This document shows positions 35,518-42,620 of a stretch of DNA of 64,000 nucleotides, one piece after another (within the stretch, counting starts at the first letter, position 1; each line of letters starts with the position of its first letter). The notes under the pieces were generated by a model that was not told the origin of the DNA, ran no database searches, and worked only from the letters and a program-made list of their open reading frames with translations. A program made the position numbers and the translations under genes. Source of the stretch: Bacteroidota bacterium (GTDB lineage Bacteria; Bacteroidota; Bacteroidia; B-17B0; Aurantibacillaceae); contig JAUXTT010000004.1 of assembly GCA_030684395.1 (NCBI GenBank), forward strand, positions 124,001 through 188,000. Reading direction: 5' to 3'.

Positions 35518-37239
35518 ATGAAGTTAAGTATATCAAAGACGATTAATCTTCAAAAGGCATTTTTCGCGTTTGTATTTACCTTGTTGACTTCTATTACTTC
35601 GACATTTGCGACAACCTACTATGTTGACAATAATGCTGGCAATGATTTGAATAATGGATTAAGCACAGGTTCACCTTGGCAGACACTTATAAAAGTAAAT
35701 TCGTTTTTGTTTTCTCCTAATGATAGTATTTTGTTTATAAGAAATGGTGTTTGGCGTGGACAACTCATTCCCCAAAGTGGTTCTGTTTTGGGCTACATTA
35801 CTTATTCCGACTATGGAACAGGTGCAAAACCTTTGTTTCTAGGTTCTGTGAATAAATCCGCAACAAGCGACTGGATTAATGAAGGAGGAAATATTTGGAG
35901 ATGTTCAGGAACTTTTTCAACTGACATTGGAAATTTGATTTTCAATAACACAACCTCATTTGGCATCAAAAAATGGAGCCAATTAGATTTAGTAACACAA
36001 GGTGATTATTGGTATGATTTAAGTAGCGGAAAACTGAAAATATTTTCAACTATTAATCCTGCTTTTTTTTATTCCGACATTGAATGCGCTCAAAGAAATC
36101 ATATTATCTATCAGCAAAATGTAAGTTATGCTGTTTTCAATAATCTGTCGCTTAAATATGGAGCTGCACACGGTTTTGGAGGAGGGAATACGCAATATCT
36201 GAACATTCGGGCTTGTGAAATTTCATACATCGGTGGTGGAGATCTTAATCAGGACGGGAGTAATATTCGCTTTGGGAATGGCATTGAATTTTGGGGCAAT
36301 GCACACGACAACACAGTTGAACAATGCAAAGTTTGGGAAATTTATGATACTGGTTTAAGTAATCAAAATCAAGGAAGCACAGTTCAACAATACACTATTT
36401 ATTACAAAAATAATATCATCTATAATTGTGCCCTTGCTTCGTTTGAATATTGGAACAAGCCTGCTTCGTCAACAACTGCGAATATTCATTTTGAAAATAA
36501 TACCTGTGTAAATGCCGGTTATGGTTGGGGAACACAGAGGCCCGACAGAGTAGGTGTACATATATTACTTTCATATAACGAGGCCAATACTGACAGTATT
36601 TTTATTCGCAACAATATTTTTTATAAAGCAAATGCTTGTTTAGCAATGCCCTCTACATGGAATACAACTAACGGATACCAAAAATTAAAATTGAGTAATA
36701 ACTGCTATTATCAACTATCACCAACCGACACTGTCGCTTTTCTTTTCTTTTCATCAGCTTATAACACCTCCTCATTTACAACTTATCAAACCAATACAGG
36801 ACAAGATATAGGTTCCTTTATCAACGACCCTTTATTTGTAAATTATTCAAGCAATGATTTTCATATTATATCTACTTCGCCTGTCATCAATCAGGGTTAC
36901 CCAACAGGTATTCTAAATGATTTTGACACCGAAGCCCGTGTTTCTTCCATTGACATTGGAGCGGATGAATTTTATCCTAACACTTCTGTAATTGTTGGAC
37001 AATTAATAAATAAATCACTTTCAATCTTCCCAAATCCAGCGACAGAAACTTTGACTATTAATTTAACCGGCAAAAACAGTACAGTACAAGTTCAAATCTT
37101 CAACCCTATGGGAATGTTGCTCAAAGAATTTGAGGTACCGGAATCAGCAAAAATTAACATTGCCGATTTGCCAAGCGGACTCTATTTTATCCATATAAAA
37201 AATCATCCGCACCAGATGCTCAAATTTATTAAACAATAA
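35518..37239 (+). CDS. Cassette 5: secreted beta-helix protein with T9SS type A sorting domain
   Basis: 573 aa. The leader ends near TSTFATTYYVD, followed by a right-handed beta-helix-like domain with recurring N-N-x-I and ENNTC turns (about 60-480), as in pectate-lyase-fold proteins, then DFDTEARVSSIDIGADEF, typical of these proteins. The last ~75 residues are a type A sorting domain (LSIFPNPATETLTINL...GLYFIHIKN...KFIKQ). It would be exported by the T9SS. No catalytic residues for a known lyase stand out. It is a large cargo gene for a cassette. Confidence 0.75.
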   Translation: MKLSISKTINLQKAFFAFVFTLLTSITSTFATTYYVDNNAGNDLNNGLSTGSPWQTLIKVNSFLFSPNDSILFIRNGVWRGQLIPQSGSVLGYITYSDYGTGAKPLFLGSVNKSATSDWINEGGNIWRCSGTFSTDIGNLIFNNTTSFGIKKWSQLDLVTQGDYWYDLSSGKLKIFSTINPAFFYSDIECAQRNHIIYQQNVSYAVFNNLSLKYGAAHGFGGGNTQYLNIRACEISYIGGGDLNQDGSNIRFGNGIEFWGNAHDNTVEQCKVWEIYDTGLSNQNQGSTVQQYTIYYKNNIIYNCALASFEYWNKPASSTTANIHFENNTCVNAGYGWGTQRPDRVGVHILLSYNEANTDSIFIRNNIFYKANACLAMPSTWNTTNGYQKLKLSNNCYYQLSPTDTVAFLFFSSAYNTSSFTTYQTNTGQDIGSFINDPLFVNYSSNDFHIISTSPVINQGYPTGILNDFDTEARVSSIDIGADEFYPNTSVIVGQLINKSLSIFPNPATETLTINLTGKNSTVQVQIFNPMGMLLKEFEVPESAKINIADLPSGLYFIHIKNHPHQMLKFIKQ

Positions 37240-37264
37240 ACAGAAATGAAAGCGAAAGACAGAA

Positions 37265-37403
37265 GGGTGGCTTGCAACAGCTGGCTTAAGAAATTGGCGG
37301 TTCAGTGGTTAAATCAAGTACTGGTTTTCAATCAAACATTAGTGCAGGTCGACAGTTTTGTGCTCCGAAATCGCCAACTTCTTAAACCTGTAAACCGTTA
37401 TAG
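37265..37403 (+). repeat. attC-like site 5
   Basis: It runs from GGCTTGCAAC (37269-37278) to GTTATAG (37397-37403). Arms 37277-37299 and 37372-37391 pair as ACAG.(C)TTAAGAA.TTGGCG / CGCCAACTTCTTAA.CTGT. The inner region contains TTTTGTGCTCCGAAA, shared with site 2. Confidence 0.65.
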
Positions 37404-37555
37404 ACACCAAACAAATTAATTTTATGAAGACAATAGATAAATTAAAAAACACAAACCGCTAGCAGCACCTAAATTCAATTTGGGCATTTAGCTTTGTCAG
37501 TAATATTTCGGTAGACAAAGTTTCAAAACTAAAATTTAGCTCCAAAACGTTATAC
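37398..37555 (+). repeat. Cassette 6 without a convincing gene, including attC-like site 6
   Basis: From the site-5 GTT to the next GTTATAC (37549-37555) there are only ~150 bp. The only frame is a 12-codon one (ATG at 37424, stop TAG before 37462), with no support. The hairpin pairs AGCACCTAAATT (37464 on) with AATTTAGCTCC (37534-37543), enclosing CTTTGTC (37492-37498) / GACAAAG (37513-37519). Its left box is degenerate (GCTAGC, not AAC). AGCACCTAAA and TTTAGCTCCAAA are shared with site 4. Confidence 0.5.
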
Positions 37556-37583
37556 AAAACAATATCAAACAAATAAAACCCCA

Positions 37584-38009
37584 ATGCCTGAAAAAAAATC
37601 GAAACTCGCAGAGATCAAAACAAAACAAACGGAAAGTAATGTTGAAGATTTCATTGCTAAAATTGCTGATGAACAAAAACGCAAAGATACTTTGGTCTTA
37701 TTAAAAATGATGCAGAAAGCATCGGGAGAAAAACCAAAAATGTGGGGCGCTTCCATGATTGGCTTTGGCATTAAAAGATATAAAAGCCCGGCAACAGGCA
37801 GGGAAGTGGATTGGTTCAAAATTGGTTTTTCTCCGCGCAAGACAAATTTCTCTCTCAATCTTGTTTTAGATATTAAGCAACATGCTACATCTCTCGCGAA
37901 ATTGGGCAAACACAAAACCGGTGTTGGTTGCCTTTACATTAATAAGCTTGAAGATGTGGATGTAAAGGTTTTACAAGAAATGGTAGATGCAGCAATGAAA
38001 GGAAAGTAA
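37584..38009 (+). CDS. Cassette 7: DUF1801-family protein
   Basis: 141 aa, cytoplasmic. It has the DUF1801 features: a N-terminal VEDFIAKIADEQKRKDTLVLLKMM helix pair, WGASMIGFGIKRYKS, WFKIGFSPRKTNFSLNL, and KTGVGCLYINKLEDVDVKVLQEMV. DUF1801 is distantly related to frataxin-like iron chaperones, but the function is not established. It follows attC-like site 6 (GTTATAC at 37549), and no AAC-bounded hairpin follows its stop, so it is the last cassette or has lost its own attC. Confidence 0.75.
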   Translation: MPEKKSKLAEIKTKQTESNVEDFIAKIADEQKRKDTLVLLKMMQKASGEKPKMWGASMIGFGIKRYKSPATGREVDWFKIGFSPRKTNFSLNLVLDIKQHATSLAKLGKHKTGVGCLYINKLEDVDVKVLQEMVDAAMKGK

Positions 38010-38054
38010 TGTTACATTGGTAGTAAAGCTTAAGCTTGGTAAATAAACAGCTAA

Positions 38055-39143
38055 TTACAAACTTATTTTTATTGAGAAAAAAGTTTCACCCTTTTCTGTT
38101 TCACTAAACTCATATGTGAAATTGTTGGAACAGGTTTTGGCAATCTCCAACAAACCTATTCCAACGCGTTCTTGTGGTGATTTACTGATGTTGTCAGCAT
38201 GCTCCTTTGAATATGTATCATCAATACCTTTTAAACTTAATTCCTTTATTCCATCTAACTTGTTTTTAAAAAATGCCACTTTATCCTGTTCAATATAATT
38301 ACCACACTCCACCACAAACGATCCATTTGTTTCTGTAATTGAAAAAACACCTTCACATATACTATTGCTTTTTTTGCCATGCTTAGAAGCGTTTTTAACA
38401 AGTTCAATAAGTGTTTCAATAGTCCTTCTTTCTTCTGGAGAAAAAATGCCATCTGCCATAAAGTTAGTCCGCAAAATCTCCACTAATGGCAATAAAACTT
38501 CTCTCGACATATCGCCCTTGTATAAAATAAGGCAATTTCTATTAATAAGAATGGAATAAAGATCTACAATTGAATTGATGTTGATCTTTGCGTCGTTTCT
38601 TTCCTTTTTATCAATTATTTCAAGTGACAGGAAGAACTGACGATGCGTTTCTGTTAAGGAGTTAAAACGGTATTTAATTGGCAAACCAGATTTCCTTGCC
38701 ATTTCAATCAAGCCAAGTCCTGCACCGCCTTTTTTTGAAAATCCCTTGTTTTCCAATACATCATTGTATAAATCCCTCAGTTCATCCAGATTTAACACGT
38801 TTATTTTATCTATGTTCTTTCCTAAGTTTTCGATTTCTTCATGAGCAATCAGGTTAGCTGTAGATAAAACAATGCGTTCATTAAAAACGTTTATTTGAAA
38901 AAAATCCTTGTGGTTCTTAATAGCTTTTTTTTCCTGGCCTTTTTCAACTCCATGCCGCACTATATTTTGAAAAGATTCAGCAATAAGGAAAGAAACTTTA
39001 TTCTTTAATCTGTTAAGTTCATTGGAACTTTCGAGGTAATACTCACTTATTTCAGTGAACTTGTCAGTGATTGAATCGTCAAACGAACCAAAATAAGATA
39101 GAAAGATTCTTTCCTCACGTAAATGTTTGAACAGTTCGTACAT
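38055..39143 (-). CDS. SiaB-like (DUF6272) protein with two ATPase-like halves
   Basis: 362 aa from the ATG at 39143; a TTG at 39182 overlaps a TATATTTG promoter element (complement of 39180-39187). The N-terminal half resembles the SiaB/DUF6272 family: LIAESFQNIVRHGVEKG (N-box like) and KKGGAGLGLIEMARKSGLPIKY (G-box like). The C-terminal half repeats the layout: TIETLIELVKNASKHGKK and QERVGIGLLEIAKTCSNNFTYEF. It thus looks like two GHKL ATPase-like units in tandem. SiaB kinases work with a PP2C phosphatase and a DUF1987 partner; a phosphatase remnant lies just upstream. Confidence 0.7.
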   Translation of the reverse strand: MYELFKHLREERIFLSYFGSFDDSITDKFTEISEYYLESSNELNRLKNKVSFLIAESFQNIVRHGVEKGQEKKAIKNHKDFFQINVFNERIVLSTANLIAHEEIENLGKNIDKINVLNLDELRDLYNDVLENKGFSKKGGAGLGLIEMARKSGLPIKYRFNSLTETHRQFFLSLEIIDKKERNDAKININSIVDLYSILINRNCLILYKGDMSREVLLPLVEILRTNFMADGIFSPEERRTIETLIELVKNASKHGKKSNSICEGVFSITETNGSFVVECGNYIEQDKVAFFKNKLDGIKELSLKGIDDTYSKEHADNISKSPQERVGIGLLEIAKTCSNNFTYEFSETEKGETFFSIKISL

Positions 39144-39229
39144 TGAATAAATATTAGACCAATGATTTGTGACCTTATTCAAATATACAATTTTAAGGGA
39201 ATTAAAAAACTAATTTCTTCTGCATTTTA

Positions 39230-39328
39230 TTAAAGCCTGGTCCCAACAACACATACATCGTCGACTTGTTCTAAATCCCCTCTCCATTCTTCAAAAGCAG
39301 TATTCCATTTTTCTCTTTGAGTACTTAT
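39230..39328 (-). pseudogene. C-terminal remnant of a PP2C/SpoIIE-type phosphatase
   Basis: Read on the minus strand, the frame gives 33 codons ending FEEWRGDLEQVDDVCVVGTRL then stop, the typical closing sequence of SpoIIE/RsbU phosphatases (W-x-G-x-x-x-Q-x-D-D-V-x-x-x-G). A stop codon (TGA) precedes it in frame at 39329-39331, and no phosphatase body is found upstream. It lies directly before the SiaB-like gene on the same strand, where a SiaA-type phosphatase is expected. I read it as the end of a deleted partner gene. Confidence 0.65.
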
Positions 39329-39411
39329 TCAGAATCCAAGCTTTTAATACAACAAGATTAAATATAATACTATTTCGGGAACCTATCCTTAAAGAAAGGG
39401 AGCAAGCGTTA

Positions 39412-39747
39412 CTACTTCTTTATTCCTTCGATCTTCTTAAGAACAAGATCATACACCTCTTTAAATTCTTTTGGATGTGCGCTATAGTATTGGATATTGC
39501 TTTCGTATTGCTTACGGGTAATAGAGTTTTGTTTGAAAACATTAAATTTCACTAAACTATCTGTATTGAAAGCCGGGTTTTGAATGGTTTTAATGCTTAT
39601 CACCGCTTCTGCCAAACTAAGGTCGGCCATCACGTCGGCCATACGGTTTTTATCGAGCAGGTCCGCCGGTGGAGCCTCTTCAATCTCTTTATTTGTGCAG
39701 GAAAAAACCATTGCTACCAAGCCGACTAATAAGAGATTTTTAAACAT
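39412..39747 (-). CDS. Small lipoprotein, DUF4296 family
   Basis: 111 aa from the Met at 39747 (an upstream Met at 39774 is also in frame). A lipobox LVAMVFSC puts the lipidated Cys about 17 residues in. The mature part is helical: ADLLDKNRMADVMADLSLAEAVI and QYESNIQYYSAHPKEFKEVYDLVLKKI, which matches DUF4296 lipoproteins of Bacteroidota. Function unknown. It is divergent from the small secreted protein at 39845. Confidence 0.7.
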   Translation of the reverse strand: MFKNLLLVGLVAMVFSCTNKEIEEAPPADLLDKNRMADVMADLSLAEAVISIKTIQNPAFNTDSLVKFNVFKQNSITRKQYESNIQYYSAHPKEFKEVYDLVLKKIEGIKK

Positions 39748-39796
39748 GCTCAAAAATAGTGTTTTTAGGCTCAAGTGGTTTTAATTTTAGAACTTT

Positions 39797-39824
39797 TTGG
39801 TTTTCAGGGAAAATACTATCTTTG
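39797..39824 (+). promoter_or_regulatory. Promoter of the small secreted-protein gene
   Basis: TTG (39797-39799) and TATCTTTG (39817-39824) are separated by 17 nt. Transcription would start near 39830, which supports the ATG at 39845 rather than an earlier start. Confidence 0.5.
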
Positions 39825-39844
39825 AGAGTATAATATCAAGCGTT

Positions 39845-40258
39845 ATGAAAAAACTATTTATACTTTTTATTTTTGTTAGCTGTACTAACATTTTGTTTGC
39901 CCAAACTTCAAAAAAAGCCACCAGTGGTGATTTGGAATTGGACAATAGTATTAAAAGCATAACTGCTTCTGCACGTAAAGACGGTGAAACATTCAAAAAA
40001 ACATTAGTAGCGAAGTATTTTATTACCGAAGGCAAGGCTACAGAATACTACGCTCAATATACAGGCGGAGATTTGTTTATGATATTCGAAACAGCGAAAG
40101 AAACAAAAAAGGATGTAACCGATATCTTTAAATTATTCAATACCAGCCGCAACACTAATAAAGGTTGGAACGAAACACTGAAAGAATTAGATGTAAAACA
40201 AGACAGCAAAACATTTGAGAATATTAAATATGCTGTTGTGAATAATGGCTTGAATTAA
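39845..40258 (+). CDS. Small secreted protein of unknown function
   Basis: 137 aa. A signal peptide (KKLFILFIFVSCTNILFAQ) precedes a short basic and acidic mature region with KKTLVAKYFITEGKATEYYAQYTGGDLFMIFETAKETKKDVTDIFKLF. No motif or family is recognised. The start at 39845 is chosen over the upstream in-frame codon because the promoter at 39797-39824 lies between them. Confidence 0.6.
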   Translation: MKKLFILFIFVSCTNILFAQTSKKATSGDLELDNSIKSITASARKDGETFKKTLVAKYFITEGKATEYYAQYTGGDLFMIFETAKETKKDVTDIFKLFNTSRNTNKGWNETLKELDVKQDSKTFENIKYAVVNNGLN

Positions 40259-40261
40259 TAA

Positions 40262-40377
40262 TCTGATTAACCACAAAGTTCACGAAGTTTAGCGCAAAGT
40301 TCACAAAGAAAATTTATCTGCCTACTTTTACATCAATAAACAAAGGCTCTCTGTGTCTCCGTGGTGACTTTTCCGCA
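40262..40377. repeat. Dispersed-type intergenic repeat (cacaaagttcac / ctctgtg)
   Basis: The convergent spacer holds ACCACAAAGTTCACGAAG, GCGCAAAGTTCACAAAG and CTCTGTGTCTCCGTGGTGA; the last is partly complementary to the first (CCAC/GTGG), forming a loose inverted repeat. This is the common 'accacaaagttcacaaag' intergenic repeat type. It may help end transcription on both strands, but there is no classic T-tract terminator. Confidence 0.45.
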
Positions 40378-41562
40378 TTACCTCTGTTTTCCATTAAAAG
40401 GATTAAAATCATTGTGTTTCACATCTATTCCCACTGCCCTACTAATGGCATCTTTCCCGAAACGCTTACGAATATGATCCATTGCCTGATACAATTGTAT
40501 TTGTTCGGTAGTATCTTCAAACATATTGAACTGATAGCTTCCCTGCACAAGATGGCTGAATCGGATCCCTATTAACCGGATCAACATTCTTTTTTGATAC
40601 AGCTTATCAAATAATTCTTTTACTCTTTCAATCAACGTGTGATCAAGTGAGGTATAAGGAATTTTCGCCTGCATGGTATAAGTATTAAAATCTGAATAAC
40701 GAATTTTTACCGTGACACAAGCCGTTAATTTTTCTTCGGTACGTAATTGAAATGCCAACTTCTCTGCCATGCTGATGAGAATAGCTTTTATCGCTTTTAC
40801 ATCAATGGTGTCCCGTTCAAATGTTTGTTCTGTAGAAATGGATTTACGTTCTGAATACGGCTCTACCGGAGAGTTATCAATTCCGTTCGCTTTTTTCCAG
40901 ATTGCCGTTCCGTTTACTCCCAACACTTGCTCCATTAATTCAATCGGCATTTCCTGCAGGGTGCGAATCCACATCACACCCATATCACGTAATAGCTGAT
41001 AGGTTTTATCTCCTACCATCGGGATTTTTTTTATGGATAGTGGTGCAAGAAATTCTTTTTCTGTTCCTCGTGGAATTTCTTTTTGCCCGTTTGGTTTTGC
41101 CTCACCCGTTCCAATTTTAGAAACCGTTTTGTTAGCCGACATAGCAAAAGAAATAGGCAAGCCGGTTTCTCTCGTAATTTTTTGACGCAATTCGGTAGCT
41201 AATTTATAAGAACCAAAAAAACGGTCCATGCCACTGAGGTCAATATAAAATTCATCAATGGAAGTTTTTTCATAAACCGGAACATCTTCCTGAATGATAT
41301 CGGTGATCATATTGGAATAGTAGCTGTATTGTCCGCTATCGCCTTTCACAATAATTGCCTCGGGACATAATTGTTTTGCCATTTTCATAGGCATAGCTGA
41401 ATGAATTCCAAATTCACGCGCTTCGTAACTGCAGGATGCAACTACACCTCTATCACTGGAACCACCTACTAATACAGGTTTACCAATCAGGGCTTTATTA
41501 ATCTTTCTTTCTACAGAAACAAAAAAGGAATCCAAATCGATATGTACAATACTGCGGTCCAT
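40378..41562 (-). CDS. dinB: DNA polymerase IV (Y-family)
   Basis: 394 aa. Y-family motifs: HIDLDSFFVSVE at the N-terminus (catalytic Asp9), SCSYEAREFGIHSAMPMKMAKQLCPE, and SIDEFYIDLSGMD with the catalytic Asp-Glu; helix-hairpin-helix and little-finger domains follow. It performs translesion synthesis. Monocistronic; the stop abuts the dispersed repeat. Length is standard for the family. Confidence 0.95.
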   Translation of the reverse strand: MDRSIVHIDLDSFFVSVERKINKALIGKPVLVGGSSDRGVVASCSYEAREFGIHSAMPMKMAKQLCPEAIIVKGDSGQYSYYSNMITDIIQEDVPVYEKTSIDEFYIDLSGMDRFFGSYKLATELRQKITRETGLPISFAMSANKTVSKIGTGEAKPNGQKEIPRGTEKEFLAPLSIKKIPMVGDKTYQLLRDMGVMWIRTLQEMPIELMEQVLGVNGTAIWKKANGIDNSPVEPYSERKSISTEQTFERDTIDVKAIKAILISMAEKLAFQLRTEEKLTACVTVKIRYSDFNTYTMQAKIPYTSLDHTLIERVKELFDKLYQKRMLIRLIGIRFSHLVQGSYQFNMFEDTTEQIQLYQAMDHIRKRFGKDAISRAVGIDVKHNDFNPFNGKQR

Positions 41563-41624
41563 TTACAACCGCAAGGTACTACGAAAAGTAGGTGTTTTTA
41601 ACTACGAATTGTAGCAATTAGAAT

Positions 41625-42620
41625 TTAAAACTTAGGGCAAGCCACTTCAATACGTTTCTTTTTCTTTTTAGGAACGCAGAACTGGTAGGAAATATTTAGT
41701 TCGTGTGCGCCTTTTGAGGCACCTGCCAATTTGGAGATAGTAACATCATAACTATACCCAACATTAAAGCGATCTGTTTTAACACCTACAACAAAGGCCA
41801 ATGCATCATTGTTTGCGTACCCCGGTTTATAGTGTTTTAAAGGAAGGCCTCTGTACCACATTCCCAAAGTCATTACACTCTGCATGTAATAAAAACCAAT
41901 ATCAAATTGATCAAATTCCTTTTGGCCTCTGTAGTGAACTGCGGCTGTTACCGATTTACGTTGCAACAGGTTTTTTTCCTCTTCATTTAACACAAATTTA
42001 TGCCCACCGTGAAAAGTATACCTGATAGGCATAGGAACATCTTCGTTTCCTAATAACGATTGATTTGGGCGATTCAAATGATACAAAGAAATCCCACCCC
42101 AATAGGAAGAAGAGTAAGCCAAAACACCTGCACCCATATCGAAAAAAGTAACATTTGCCTTAGGAATTTCAACTGTTGAAGCTCCGCCGCCATTAACAAT
42201 TTGGTCCGCAAAAATCAGATTATTAAAATCTACACTCCGCATAGTTACGCCCGGTTGTATTCCGAAGCGCATCCCAAAATCGCGCCCGAATTTTGCTTCA
42301 TAAGCAAGTTGCGGATTAATATAAGTTGTTCTCAAATTTCCCGTTCCGGCTACATCATTAGCTACAAGCATTCCAATACCTAAATTATATTGTTGCAAAT
42401 AATGATCGCCCGCAACCATATATGACCTGTATGTTTTAGAAATTCCCGGCCACTGGTTACGGTATGTCAGGTTAAGCCGCGCACATGCATTTGAGCCGGC
42501 AAAAGCAGGATTCAGATAAAGTGGTGAAGCATAAAATTGGGTAAAGTGCATATCCTGCGCATTTGCATATGCACCGCAAAAAACAAGTATGAATGTTATA
42601 TTTCTTATGAACTTATTCAT
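41625..42620 (-). CDS. PorP/SprF-family type IX secretion membrane protein
   Basis: 331 aa. A signal peptide is followed by the family opening QDMHFTQFYASPLYLNPAFAGS and an outer-membrane barrel with alternating strands (YRNQWPGISKTYRSYMVAGDHYL, NVGYSYDVTISKLAGASKGAHELNISYQF). SprF proteins are needed for surface delivery of the adhesin encoded nearby. It overlaps the upstream TPR gene by 8 bp and completes the operon adhesin - TPR/PD40 - PorP. Confidence 0.9.
   Translation of the reverse strand: MNKFIRNITFILVFCGAYANAQDMHFTQFYASPLYLNPAFAGSNACARLNLTYRNQWPGISKTYRSYMVAGDHYLQQYNLGIGMLVANDVAGTGNLRTTYINPQLAYEAKFGRDFGMRFGIQPGVTMRSVDFNNLIFADQIVNGGGASTVEIPKANVTFFDMGAGVLAYSSSYWGGISLYHLNRPNQSLLGNEDVPMPIRYTFHGGHKFVLNEEEKNLLQRKSVTAAVHYRGQKEFDQFDIGFYYMQSVMTLGMWYRGLPLKHYKPGYANNDALAFVVGVKTDRFNVGYSYDVTISKLAGASKGAHELNISYQFCVPKKKKKRIEVACPKF

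Noticed and set aside
32077-37555. Reading the hairpins as ordinary transcription terminators
   Set aside because: They are long, imperfect, have no T tract, and are bounded by AAC/GTT with cassette-specific matching ends. A terminator role is not excluded but does not explain these features.
29452-38054. An integron integrase or any tyrosine recombinase in the cassette region
   Set aside because: No frame here has recombinase motifs; the only mobility protein is the intron reverse transcriptase.
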